Shown here one piece after another: positions 11,943 to 22,400 of a stretch of 64,000 nucleotides of DNA (positions within the stretch are counted from its first letter, which is position 1; every line of letters begins with the position of its first letter). The DNA is taken from the NCBI GenBank assembly GCA_020465985.1, contig JAANYP010006705.1, positions 124,001-188,000 of the forward strand. Direction: 5' to 3'. The notes under the pieces were generated by a model. The model did no database searches, was not told the origin of the DNA, and saw nothing but the letters and a program-made list of their open reading frames with translations. This DNA comes from Centrapalus pauciflorus. Its lineage: Eukaryota > Streptophyta > Magnoliopsida > Asterales > Asteraceae. The position numbers were made by a program, and so were the translations under genes.

Positions 11943-12292
11943 AGGTGTTGTAGTTATTTTTCTTACAGAACTCTTACTATTTGTAAAAAATTTCTTGTGC
12001 AAATAACCTAGGTAACATAAAATACAAATTTTGACAATAAAGGTAACGTGAATTGTGATGTACTAATGAATACTTGAATCGTTCTCTTGTGGAATTTTTA
12101 TTTGATTTAAATGATTGTTGGAGATTTCTACTCAATCTTGTGGGAGTTGGTTGAAATTTTTGAAAGTAAATCCTTTCTTGATTTCCACTTCACAAATTTG
12201 CAAAGTTTAGAGCTTGATCATCTTGTAACAATAGCATAACAGATGCTTATAATCAGGACTTTTTTCCGGTATGTATTGGGACTTCATTTCAG

Positions 12293-12723
12293 GCATGTAA
12301 AAAGCTGAACGTAACTGAGCTCTCAGACTGTGAAATATATGCATCTTGTGAGCCCTGCCCTATGTGCTTTGGTGCTATTCATCTTTCAAGAATTAAGGTT
12401 CCATTCTTGAACCAAAGTCTTTATTGTGGTTCCATCTCATAGATTCACTAAGTATTTCAGTTGTCAACGATCTTTATGCAAAAAATGTACTTGGTGTCTT
12501 TCGTTTTTTAAGTTCCTTTTTTTCTACAGAGGATCTGGTTATGTTGCTAAAGTTGAAGCAGCAATACAACTGGGTTCGATGATTTTTATTGCGAATGCAT
12601 AGAGAGGTACCGGTTTCCATTAGAATGCTAACTTGGAGATCAAAAGAGCAGATGTCAAGGGAGCCAAGATTGCTGAACAAGTATTTGAAAAAAACAAAAG
12701 CCAAATTTCCCGTGTATTGATCT
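12293..12723 (+). pseudogene. GSDA: Guanosine deaminase (CMP/dCMP-type) pseudogene, C-terminal exons
   Basis: One 105-bp exon (12293-12397) is intact between a TTTCAG acceptor and a GTTCC donor. It encodes CKKLNVTELSDCEIYASCEP followed by CPMCFGAIHLSRIK, including the PCxxC zinc motif of cytidine/guanosine deaminases. The next exon, from 12530 after a CTACAG acceptor, still shows AKVEAAI, FDDFIANA, RGTGF, LEIKRAD and AKIAEQVFEKNK. It needs at least two single-base frame changes and has two in-frame TAG codons. The N-terminal half with the HAE zinc residue is not found nearby. In plants this enzyme converts guanosine to xanthosine; this copy cannot. Confidence 0.85.
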
Positions 12724-13085
12724 GAAATTGTCACAAAAAACTGAACAATTTGCTACATTTAATTGGTATAAAATCTAATTTTTCTGTATTACTTAATCTG
12801 GATTAAGGGAGTTCAATGCCCTGAAAGTCATTCCCAACAACCTTGCTATGTTGTCAGAAGATGAAATCTTAAACCTTCAATGAAGATACTTCGGTTCACC
12901 GGTGATTTTTGCTGCGGAGACATCATTTTGAATCCGCATGATTGGATCATGACATTTGATTTACAGGATTAAGTAGCAGTTCTTTAATGTAAACTTTGAA
13001 AAACCAAAAATTTTTATTTGAGTCAAAGAAGATCCAATACAAAGATTCCTCAAAATAAACTGGTTAGTCATATCAACCCCATCTG
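12724..13085. other. Intergenic, no feature recognised
   Basis: AT-rich DNA between the deaminase relic and the minus-strand exon-like segments. Nothing supportable is seen on either strand. Confidence 0.4.
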
Positions 13086-13685
13086 CACATGAATGTCATA
13101 TTATATGTTCTCAGCTTTCACATCATACACATAAACTTGAACTGGGCCATCGTTGGTCCTGATCGACCGCTGCCTTCATTTTTCCAAATTCCAAGATAAA
13201 CAGAACCACATTTGATATATACATTAAATGGGTACTTCTAGAAAAAATATGTACCAATGGTTTGGCAGTCCTCGACATTTCTATGTCGCCATATGCATTG
13301 TTGATTCGTTCATATTTGCTCTTGGAGCAACTTCATCTGCACCAGCATAGAGCACATAAAGTACATTTGAATCCGAGTATTCCCGTACATAAAGCTGAAC
13401 ATATAATATTTTCAAAATCTGTGGTTTTCAAAGTCCAAAAGTGAATGTTGCGTTTACTCCTTTAAATAGTCTCATCTACTGCATCAAGAATCACAACATT
13501 CAACAGTTTGTCAGCTCATTCGCATAATCGCATACAGAAAGTTCAGTTCGCCAAGGTGAAAGGAAAGCATATAGGACATCTCAACATTCTCTAAAAGCCA
13601 AACCGAACATCACTTGTTAATCGTGTTGTTCACGAGCCATGATCTCCTTGCATGACAATTACATTTACATTTAACATGCATTTCC

Positions 13686-13849
13686 ACCAATGGGGTTTAG
13701 CCCATTAGGTAAGAGGGGTGTTATGTAAGTGAGTGGTCACGGGTTCGACTCCCGTCGGAGGCAAGTTAAAATTTAGGTGGGAAAAGTAAGTTTTGGGGTA
13801 AAGGAGTAGTTTAGGAGTAAGAGTAGGATTGTTTGCCGTTCATATAAAA
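13686..13849 (+). mobile_element. tRNA-derived SINE, intact, with 17-bp target duplication
   Basis: A 164-bp element carries an RNA polymerase III A box (TAGCCCATTAGG, 13698-13709) and a perfect B box (GGTTCGACTCC, 13742-13752). A tRNA-unrelated body follows, ending in an A-rich tail. It is flanked by perfect 17-bp copies of ATTTAACATGCATTTCC (13669-13685 and 13850-13866), the mark of LINE-machinery retroposition. It is not a tRNA gene because no cloverleaf 3' half follows the B box. A second copy lies at 56843-57291. Confidence 0.92.
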
Positions 13850-13866
13850 ATTTAACATGCATTTCC

Positions 13867-15000
13867 TTTACTTACAGTTAACAATAGTACCTTTATATGT
13901 TAGTAATAAGAATTTACTATTATTATATTTTAAGCAACCAAATCAATCCAAGAAGACACCATTAACAAGGACCGCCCCAATACAAAGTCTTCACGAAGCA
14001 TGAAAAATAAAAGTATTAGACAAAATCAGGATGATAATCCCATCAAAATTTACAAAAGTTATGGTAATATGCAAGTTATGGATCTCATTAATGGAAAGAT
14101 GAATATAAATAATAGGTGGTAGGATAAAGTATTCAACAGTGTATCCTTATCAGCTATTTGGCTTCTTTGGGGTTGGAGAAATCGGATTCTTCATTTCAAA
14201 ATCAGAAGTTCGATATCTTCTCTCAAGTACAATCATTGTCTATACTTCAATCTCCAATAGACGAAAGAATATAGCTTTCAATTGTAGGTGTTGGATTTCA
14301 AATCCAAGGGATTTAATTAGGGTTTCAAGCAATACAGATATGTAAGTTCAAGTCTTCTGCTGGGAGACTTTTATAGGCTTTCGGCCATGATTTTGGCCAG
14401 GCCACGTGTCATGATAAGATGACCCTCTTTCCTTGTCAAAACAGAAAAGTAAATTTACAAAAGTTATATTAAGTTATAGTTATGGAAACCAAGTAGGATA
14501 ATGATGCCATTATAAATAGTAAATTTGAGATACAATTATGAAAACTACCAAGTGCATGTAAGGTTTGCAACTTAAATAAATCAATATGATTAGTAGCATA
14601 AGTATGATAATGTGGGAAGCATTCACACAGATATTAGATTGACCGGCCTAAACTAGGAAGCTTAACGGTTGACAAAAAATCGATAATCTCAGCAACTACT
14701 AACAAACAGTACCACCACTCAATTGTATAGGCCAAAAGGATAGAAAAAACTCAAAAGTACCACAAATGGTTCAGACAATCATCAAGATCAATGCCAATTG
14801 TGTTGATGATAACGTATATAGACAGGAATATTTTTACCCAATGTTTTCATATAATTGTATATTCATCTACTGCACCATAACAAATTGCAATTGAGCTCTT
14901 CTTAGTATTGCAAAAGACAAGATGACGACTTCTTATGCATTTATAGTTTTAGTGTACTCATGCAGTTATCACAGATCGTTGTTGCTACATTGGCAACCCT
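13867..15000. other. Gene-poor stretch
   Basis: No gene is confirmed. On the minus strand around 14400-14140 there is a promoter-like CCTATAAAAG (about 14379-14370) followed by GAAACCCTAATTAAATCC and a 28-codon frame. Without a longer reading frame this is not called a gene. Confidence 0.35.
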
Positions 15001-15301
15001 AACTTGCAATCAATCTATTTGATGAAAAAAAAAAGTTCAAAATGCCCCATCTTAAGCGCAAAGCGTACACACAAAAAAACGATGAAAGTGAAACTCACAT
15101 ATTTCATATAACTTTCGAAGCTTAAAGTTCTGATGAACGCCTCAAAATCATCCGATGACAGATCCATCTGGAATTCAGCAAATTTGAGCCGTAGTTCCAT
15201 ACGGAGGACAATCAAGCAATAAAAAATAGAGTTGCAAAACCAGGAGTGTGAACGGAAACCACCGTAAGCAAAAATTAGGGTTTCGGCGGAGAGGATGGGT
15301 G

Positions 15302-15357
15302 AAAAAAAAAAATTGGACCATTTCTCGATTTGTGCGTGTCATCCTTGCGCAGGGGCC

Positions 15358-15389
<32 letters not shown>

Positions 15390-15409
15390 TCGGATGTCCC
15401 CGAAGGGAC
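15302..15409 (-). ncRNA. U6: U6 spliceosomal snRNA
   Basis: The minus strand begins GTCCCTTCGGGGACATCC and contains the invariant ACAGAGA box and AGC of the catalytic core (ATACAGAGAAGATTAGCATG). It continues with the conserved 3' half through CACAAATCGAGAAATGG and ends in a run of eleven T, the polymerase III terminator. About 103-105 nt would be mature. No substitution in the functional boxes is visible. Together with the matching promoter this looks like an active gene rather than one of the many U6 pseudogenes. Confidence 0.97.
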
Positions 15410-15430
15410 GATTACTGCTGCCGGAGCCGG

Positions 15431-15474
15431 CCATATAAAGCAACCGTATTTTCTTCTTCCCGCCGGTGTGGGAC
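15431..15474 (-). promoter_or_regulatory. U6 promoter: USE and TATA
   Basis: On the minus strand the upstream sequence element GTCCCACACCG (15474-15464) differs by one base from the plant consensus RTCCCACATCG. A TTTATATGG box (15439-15431) lies 22-30 bp before the U6 start. The gap between the two boxes is about 24 bp, the spacing known to select RNA polymerase III rather than II in plant snRNA genes. Confidence 0.92.
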
Positions 15475-15907
15475 GAGCTGACTTTGTATAGTTGGATACG
15501 AACTAATTCCACTTATGCTTTCATAATTCCCACCAACCAAATCGAAACGCTTTGATTCTTTAAATTATAAATTAACTTTACAGAATGTAAAATTACAGTT
15601 TACAAGCATTTTTTTTATTAATTCATGCTTTAAATAATTTTTTTATTGTAAAAATAAAATATCTAATTGCCACCTAGTTTTATTTTAAGTAATTTATTTT
15701 ATATTTTCATCGTAAAGTATTCTAGATTAAAATTATCAGCAAAATAAATCTTTATTAGACTAAATGTGAATTTCAAAGTCATGTATATTAGGAGATTGAT
15801 GGGAGTAATTAACTATTTTTTGTACTATGATTAACATTGACACTTTTTGTACCAAGCCAATAACAAAACATGAATTTGACAACATGAAACACAAATCAAT
15901 GGTTAAC

Positions 15908-16003
15908 TTGTTTGTTTACCTCTTAACCTCATAATGTAATCATTAAGAGGTCATTTTTTCTTTAAATAATTCTTAATGATTTCAATTAAAAGTAAACAAA
16001 CAA
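15908..16003. mobile_element. Small MITE, TIR TTGTTTGTTTAC
   Basis: About 96 bp with perfect 12-bp terminal inverted repeats (TTGTTTGTTTAC / GTAAACAAACAA) and an inner imperfect palindrome around TCTTAA..TTAATGA. A relative with similar ends lies at 18558-18646. No coding capacity; target duplication unclear. Confidence 0.6.
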
Positions 16004-16104
16004 CCACTTAGATTTTCAACCTTTGAGCCATTGATTTTACAAGGTTAGCAAGCAATGTCACATACAACCAAATAAAGAAGTACTTTCTAAACAAAAATAA
16101 AGTG

Positions 16105-16480
16105 TTAATCTTGAAAAAAAAAACCACCAACTTTTTTTTTTTATTTTCGTGATTAAGTCCCTTAACTTCTTTTCTTATTGTTTAAGTCTCTAAACTATTT
16201 TTGTCTTATTCAAAAATATATATTTAACTTGTTTGTCTGGTTACCAAACAAGTAACATTAGTTTTTCACTTAATTAATATTGTAAAAAACCTATCATATT
16301 TCCATATTTTAGTGATTAAATCATTGATCTTTTAATATTATCAGTTGTCCGGTAGCCGGTCAAAGTTATATACTTTTAAATAACACAAACATAGTTTAGA
16401 GACTTAACCAATTGGGAAAAAAAAGTTTAGGGACTTAATGACAAAATGAGAAAAGTTGATTTGGTTTTTTCAATATTAAT
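16105..16480. mobile_element. Foldback MITE with about 100-bp inverted arms
   Basis: The left arm (TTAATCTTGAAAAA...CCACCAACTTTT...ATTAAGTCCCTTAACTT...GTTTAAGTCTCTAAACTA) is matched in reverse complement by the right arm ending GGTTTTTTCAATATTAAT. Only a short centre is unpaired, so a transcript would form a long hairpin. A related left arm lies at the right edge of the window (about 63697). Confidence 0.75.
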
Positions 16481-18557
16481 CCAAAAAAAAAATATCAACT
16501 TGTTATATGTTTTGATCTCCTTTTGCATCTGGAGATAAAATAAAATCTAAATTGATTAAATTTCAAATAATTCAATAATTAATTATTTATATTCTATAAA
16601 GAACTTCATTCAAGCACAACCATCGTCAGATTTTTTTAGTATTAGGGGAAAATTATTAACATCATAGATTTATTTTAAGAGCCATTGGGCCCATTACCTA
16701 ATATGACTTAACTATCGAGATGCCATTTGAAATTCTTGCACCAAACTTCCAATTCGAAGATCCAGTTTCGATTATCTTTTTGAATTTGATTTGATTATCG
16801 AATTAGAGATTGCTAAATAAACTGATAATCATAGACTAGGTGGAGAGTTAATAAGTTGGTGCAGTTAGAAGTAAAACTCAGTGTCCACTTCTACTGCTTA
16901 AACTGAGTATATTATTGCTGCTTGCTGGAAGCTGTTGAGCCAAATCCTTTAGATGCAACATCAGCTTGAAGATGATGGACTGGTGTATAGGAGAATTCCT
17001 ATACGTGGGGATATGAAAATCCCATGCATGTGAGTTCAAACTTGAACACCTACATGTAATATGAATTATGCAATTTGTATCCTACATATTATCATAAAGT
17101 AATGAAATTTTACTTCATCTTCAAAAAAATATTTTAAAATGCTTTGAAGTGGCCGGACCTTATATTTATGGGTGTTGTTGATTACATTAGAGAGTAGATT
17201 GTATGAAACATTAACAGACAGAGATATAAAAGGATAATGATAAAAAATAGGATAATATGTGTGTGTCATGTGATGTGTATAAGAATGCAAATAAGATTCT
17301 TATATACATAGTTAATATGAATGTGAATACAACTAAAAAAATAGGAAAATCTTTTTTGCAAATCTCACCCCTTTAATTATTTGGCGTGTACTATCTTGAT
17401 TCGACTTTTTCTTGATAAAATTTCATTTGTGATTGATTAATACCGTTAATGTGACGTACCATGGGTATGGTTAGTAAAGAATAGGGTGTGAATAGCAATG
17501 CCTTAAAAAATAGTTGTATTTGTCTATATTTTAAAAGAGGTTGTTATTGGCACCTCCCATCCAGAGAGAGAAGAGACAGAGACTACAGGGTAGGGGATTT
17601 GAATAGAGAAAGGGAAAAAGTATAATGTTGGGAGTCATTAGGGTTGGGGATGGATGCAATCTATAAGAAGTGCAAATCGCGCAAACGAAACCCCGAAACG
17701 GACCGCAGCGCAACGACTAGGACATGCACATCACATCAAGGGTAAAGGGAGGTGTAAATTCTAAACCGGAGAATATGACATCTAAACATGTTCTCTAAAT
17801 TTTCAAGAATTTTTTAGATATGAAAAACTGATTTATTTTTTTTTCCAAAGAATGTTAAAAGATGAGAAAAAAGAATTCTATGACTAAATAAACCTCACAT
17901 TGGATAGGATGCAACATTGCAACCATGTGAAACGAGAACATACTCAATACGAACAAAACAATGACAATAATATGATAAAAATATTAAGAGAATTTCCATA
18001 TTTAAAGATATGTCAAGGTAACATTCAAAATGAAATGTTTTTTTTATGTATAAGCTGACATTGTAATACTGGATTAAAAACATCACCTTTTATGAACCAA
18101 AAAAAATCTTACATTCCAATATGTAGGTACTTCTATACATATATGATATATGAATGTATCTTATATGTGTAATTGTATATTTTTTATTTTACTTTATATA
18201 ATTGATGCATTGTATTTACATACCCTTATAATGTTAAGGTTGATTTATAGGCATTTAAAAAGTGGTTCATTAGGACGGTACCTAAGATACTCTCAAATAT
18301 TCAAATGATACTTAAAGTTGATAAAAGTATCAATTGTGAAATACTGAGAATCGAAATTACCAGGAATGAAGAATTCGTTTTAACTATAAAATTCTGATGA
18401 GATTCAAACAAATTTTAATTTAATATTTTTATAATCCAACCTTCAAACATCCAATAATTAAAGTTTTCAATGACTTCAAATTCTATCCGGTAAGACAGAT
18501 AGACAAACTATGTTTTACCATCACAAACAGTGGCATCATTTCTGTCAAACAGAGAGA

Positions 18558-18646
18558 TTGTTTGTTTACTTCTTAATGAAATCATAAATATGCTCGTTCA
18601 AAGGTTAAACCACTCCTTAATGATTCTATTCAGCGCTAAACAAACA
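18558..18646. mobile_element. Small MITE related to the one at 15908
   Basis: It begins TTGTTTGTTTACTTCTTAATGA and ends with TTAATGATT...GCTAAACAAAC. The right repeat is less well conserved than in the first copy. Confidence 0.5.
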
Positions 18647-19403
18647 GGACCGGAGTTGTGACTTGTAAGCCATGCAATGAAATAATACATCCATTTGAAT
18701 TTAATCATTTTAGTTCAAGTGAAATGTCTACGATAAAATCATGACATGTAACAGTAGTGAAATCATGGCAATAAAAACTTGTAATATGAAACTATAGCTA
18801 AAAAAATGAGAGTATATTATCAAAAACACTTATAACATTCGTTGTCTATACACCTGTAATACTTCTTCTACAATGGCAACACTTAAAATAATCTAGTATT
18901 TCCCTCCCCCCTCCTAAACATTACAACTCTCACTTTTGGCATGTAATTTTAGGAGTTTTTTTTTTCTTCATTTTTTTGATAAAAAGTTTCCAAAACATAT
19001 CACAAAAAACTTTGATACAAAAACAACGTAGTGGCTCCTAAAAAGACACATCAAATGGTATCCGTTGGTCGTTGACTACTAATTTTCTATCAAAGTTAGA
19101 AATAAAAGCACTCGATAAGCAGAAAAATTATCAAACAATGGCTAGCCTATTTACCCTTTGCGTAATCTGCGTCATCTACATGACTACATACCTTGATTAT
19201 GTAGGAAGAAGGATGCCGCAGCCTGCAAATCATTTGTGTTAAGTTTCCAGAAAAACATGCAGGCCACGTTGCGTTATTTCTGATATCAGGGGAGAGCAAC
19301 AGATTGCAGGCGAAAAGAGTGGCTTCATTCATTCACACAATAATTGGAAAGATGGGTTGTCATTGTGACATTCATTTGTAGGTTCGGAAGCAATTCTCGT
19401 ATG

Positions 19404-22400
19404 TCAGCCACCATGAACCGACAACATTGGGGGTTCAGGGTTGATCAAATTCGCCCACAAATTTGCAAGGGCGACAAAATACTTGTCTCCGTTCCATAAC
19501 ACCATCTTCATTTCTGCATAGAACAGAAAAAGGAAATATGTTAATACCAAAAAGGGCTAAAAGAATCTAAAATAAGAAGTACAAAATATTACGCTCATAG
19601 ATAAACCAAATTGTTGTGCTTAGGTCCTTATGAGCAGTGACAGAGCCAGATATAATTCCGAGAGGGGGCAAACTAAGGAGGCGCTTGGCTCAAGGAACGA
19701 ATTTTAAAGGAATTGGAATTCGCTTATATAATATTTTGAAATTTAGAGCACAAAAACAATGAATAAACATGTGTATAGGTTCCATCAAAATCTATAATTG
19801 AAGGAATCTATCATCCCCACTATTTGTAAATGAATTTAAATTCCTAACATTATACACAACCTCAACCAATCAACTACTATACATTAAACTCCATTCATTC
19901 AAATTACATACAGTGATCAGATAAGATGCTAGTAGAAATCATGTATTTTACAGTACAGTTATGCAAATTAGACTCGGGGGCTGTTTGATAGCACTTATCA
20001 GCCTCTTATCAGAGCTAACCTCTTATTCGGTAAGAGGAAAACCCGACAAGTGCGTTTGATTTGCATAATACATAAGAGGCAAAATCCTCTTATTTTGTCT
20101 TACCCTGATTAGATTTGTTTTTCCTCTCATCACCACTTATCAAAACCCACAAAAGAAAAACACAAACACGCTGCTCTCCAACGTCCCTTCTCCTTGGTGA
20201 AACCCTAGCCGCCTAGCAGCCGATCTCCCTCACCGGCACCGGCACCGGCTCTCCCTCGCCGTCGTTCTCCATCTCCGTCATCTTCTCCATTCTCCTTCGA
20301 CTTACAGGTAACGACCCTTCGCCGTTCTCCCTCACCCCCTTCTAGTTCGTCATCTTCTCCACTCCGTCGCCGTTCTCTCTTCCCCCCTCCTGGTTCGTCG
20401 TCTTCGCCCCACCCCCCACTCAGTCGCCGTTCTCCCTTCCCCCTTTCCTGTTCGTCGTTTTCGCCCCAACCCCCTTCACCGTCTGGTTGCTTTTAACCTA
20501 TTTCGCCGTTCTCCCTTCCCCTTTCGACTTACATCTTGATTTCAACCTATTTTTTATTTCAACCTATTTTTACATCTTAAAATTAATATTTTTGGTTCTA
20601 AAAAACGATTTTTAGATGAATGATATGAATTTATGTAGGTATTTTTTATTTCTACCCTAACTATAGTTGTGTATGTTTTGATGGTAAAAACATGTGATTT
20701 GAGAATGAACATATAAAAATTAATAAAAATAACAGAATCAGATAATTTTTAAAACAAACAGACTTACTGAATTTTCTTATCAGATCAGTATCTTATCAGG
20801 ACCACATCTTATCAATCAGAAGTGGGATCAGACATCAGACAGATTACCTCTTATGCTATCAAACAACCCCTCAATGTACGCATATATTAAATTTCCATGA
20901 GGATCGAAAGCATAAAGGTTAGAAGAAAGTAGAGAATGTTGCTGTCCTACATTCAAAGTTTATTATCCTCAGTCCTTACACTTCAAAACCTCATAACCTT
21001 TTCTAATACGTAAAGGCTTTATGGCTTCTTCTATGTAGGATGTTTAGTTTTAAATCATAACTAAGTAGTAGTGGAGACCCCCCCCCCTCTCTCTCTCTGA
21101 CTATATAGATTCAAAGCGTCATGGAATCAAACTAGGTAAGTAAATCGAGGTGTATGTACTTAGATCTCGTAAACAGAAGTAAGTGCTTTCTTCCAAAACT
21201 CCCCAACTTGGATCTCCAGAACTATGATGATAAGTGCCACTCCTTCAAACAGGATTATGAACAAGGCAACAGATGAATGCAGACAGCTGGTACAATACAG
21301 TGCAATTGGTGGCTGAATTTTAACAAGAACCTGGAATTTGGTTATTAAAGCCTAAACTCACACCATTGTTTACTTTAGGGTAGAAAAGAATGTCTATTAC
21401 TGTGGGATGATCCTAAATATATGATGAGAACTCTTGAATACTTGATATTTTATTCTTAATTTTCACTTAATATGGCCAATTATTTCATGAAGTGTAGGTT
21501 AACACACCTGGCACCACTCTTGGTGATAAAAGTGATAGCCGACATTGAGATTCCTCTTGAGAAAGAACTTCGTTTGCAATTGCAGGTTCATCAAGATTTC
21601 GAATATGACTGATGGAATCCAATAAAGACTCAACTGGGATAACCTCCTCAAGTCCTGAAGTTGACCAAAGGGAGTGACATTCTTCTAGAAGAACATCAAT
21701 TTCCTCCAAATTTGTACCACTTAACAGTATCCAGGGCCTGTAAAATTTGACTGCTGCTCCCAAAATCACAACAGCTCTATAAATCTCTCCAAGGGCAGTA
21801 ATGAACTGTTTACCTGAAAAGATATAAAGTAAACATTCAGTGATGATATTTGCAACCGTGATTACCATGTTCCAGGGGGGAAAACGGGGGGGGGGGGGGG
21901 GGGGGGGGGACAGGTTTAATTGCCATGCAGGCTGCTTTTCAACATGGAATCAATATGAATATCTTATATTTTTTATGCAAATGCTATAAATGACAAAATA
22001 TTTGCAACCTAAAATCATGCAAATGCTACAAATGAAAAGTCCATGAATTTTGAAGTTAAAGGGCAGTACATCTGATCTTCAAAATCAAGCTCATTATTCT
22101 ACATACCGCAGTCAGTAGACTATTTGAGATGGTCGTATCACAAGTAACATAATCGTACACTCAGTACCTTGCTGTTCAGAGAGTATTTCTTTATTAACAC
22201 TCTTCTCTAATGATTGCTTCCAAATCCAGGTGCCATGTTTCAGTTCTTGGGAGCATACTGAAATCACCTTAAACCATACGGAGACGTAATTAGCTGGATC
22301 GCCTTTTGGAGCTAGTGTTAGAATTTTTAACACTGTTGTAAAGTGGTTGATGAGGTCAATGGCTGTTTGCAAATCTGATTCTGCCTGATCACAATATAGA

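Larger units (their letters stand above)
13090..15200 (-). pseudogene. Possible unassigned gene or relic on the minus strand
   Basis: Several minus-strand segments read like protein. A 34-codon first exon (15200-15099) starts MELRLKFAEF, ends FESYMKY and is followed by a GTGAGT donor. Near 13500-13460 a segment reads DKLLNVVILDA before GTAGAT. Near 13410-13285 one reads LYVREYSDSNVLYVLYAGAD after a TTCAG acceptor. Near 13160-13092 one reads RTNDGPVQVYVYDVKAENI before TAA. The pieces cannot be joined into one open frame by eye, and the SINE lies inside the span. It may be a real gene with short exons I could not place, or a decayed one. I do not recognise the family. Confidence 0.3.
15475..19403. 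other. Gene-free spacer with inverted-repeat elements
   Basis: Nearly 4 kb of AT-rich DNA without a supportable gene. It holds two short elements with TTGTTTGTTTAC ends and one 0.38-kb foldback element, listed separately. The 3' UTR of the minus-strand FGEF-motif gene should lie in the last few hundred bases. Confidence 0.6.
19910..21044. repeat. Second copy of the 238-bp repeat, split by an 894-bp insertion
   Basis: The segments 19910-19976 and 20871-21044 match the uninterrupted copy at 7518-7755 with only scattered substitutions. Subtracting the insertion and a 3-bp duplication leaves 238 bp, the same length. It lies in intron 8 of the FGEF-motif gene. Confidence 0.88.

Noticed and set aside
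13740..13760. A tRNA gene suggested by a perfect B box
   Set aside because: No acceptor stem or T-arm partner follows, and the piece lies in a 164-bp unit with long target duplications, so it is a SINE.
14140..14400. Minus-strand promoter and leader-like sequence with a 28-codon frame
   Set aside because: Frame too short and no further exon recognisable; noted only in the gap description.
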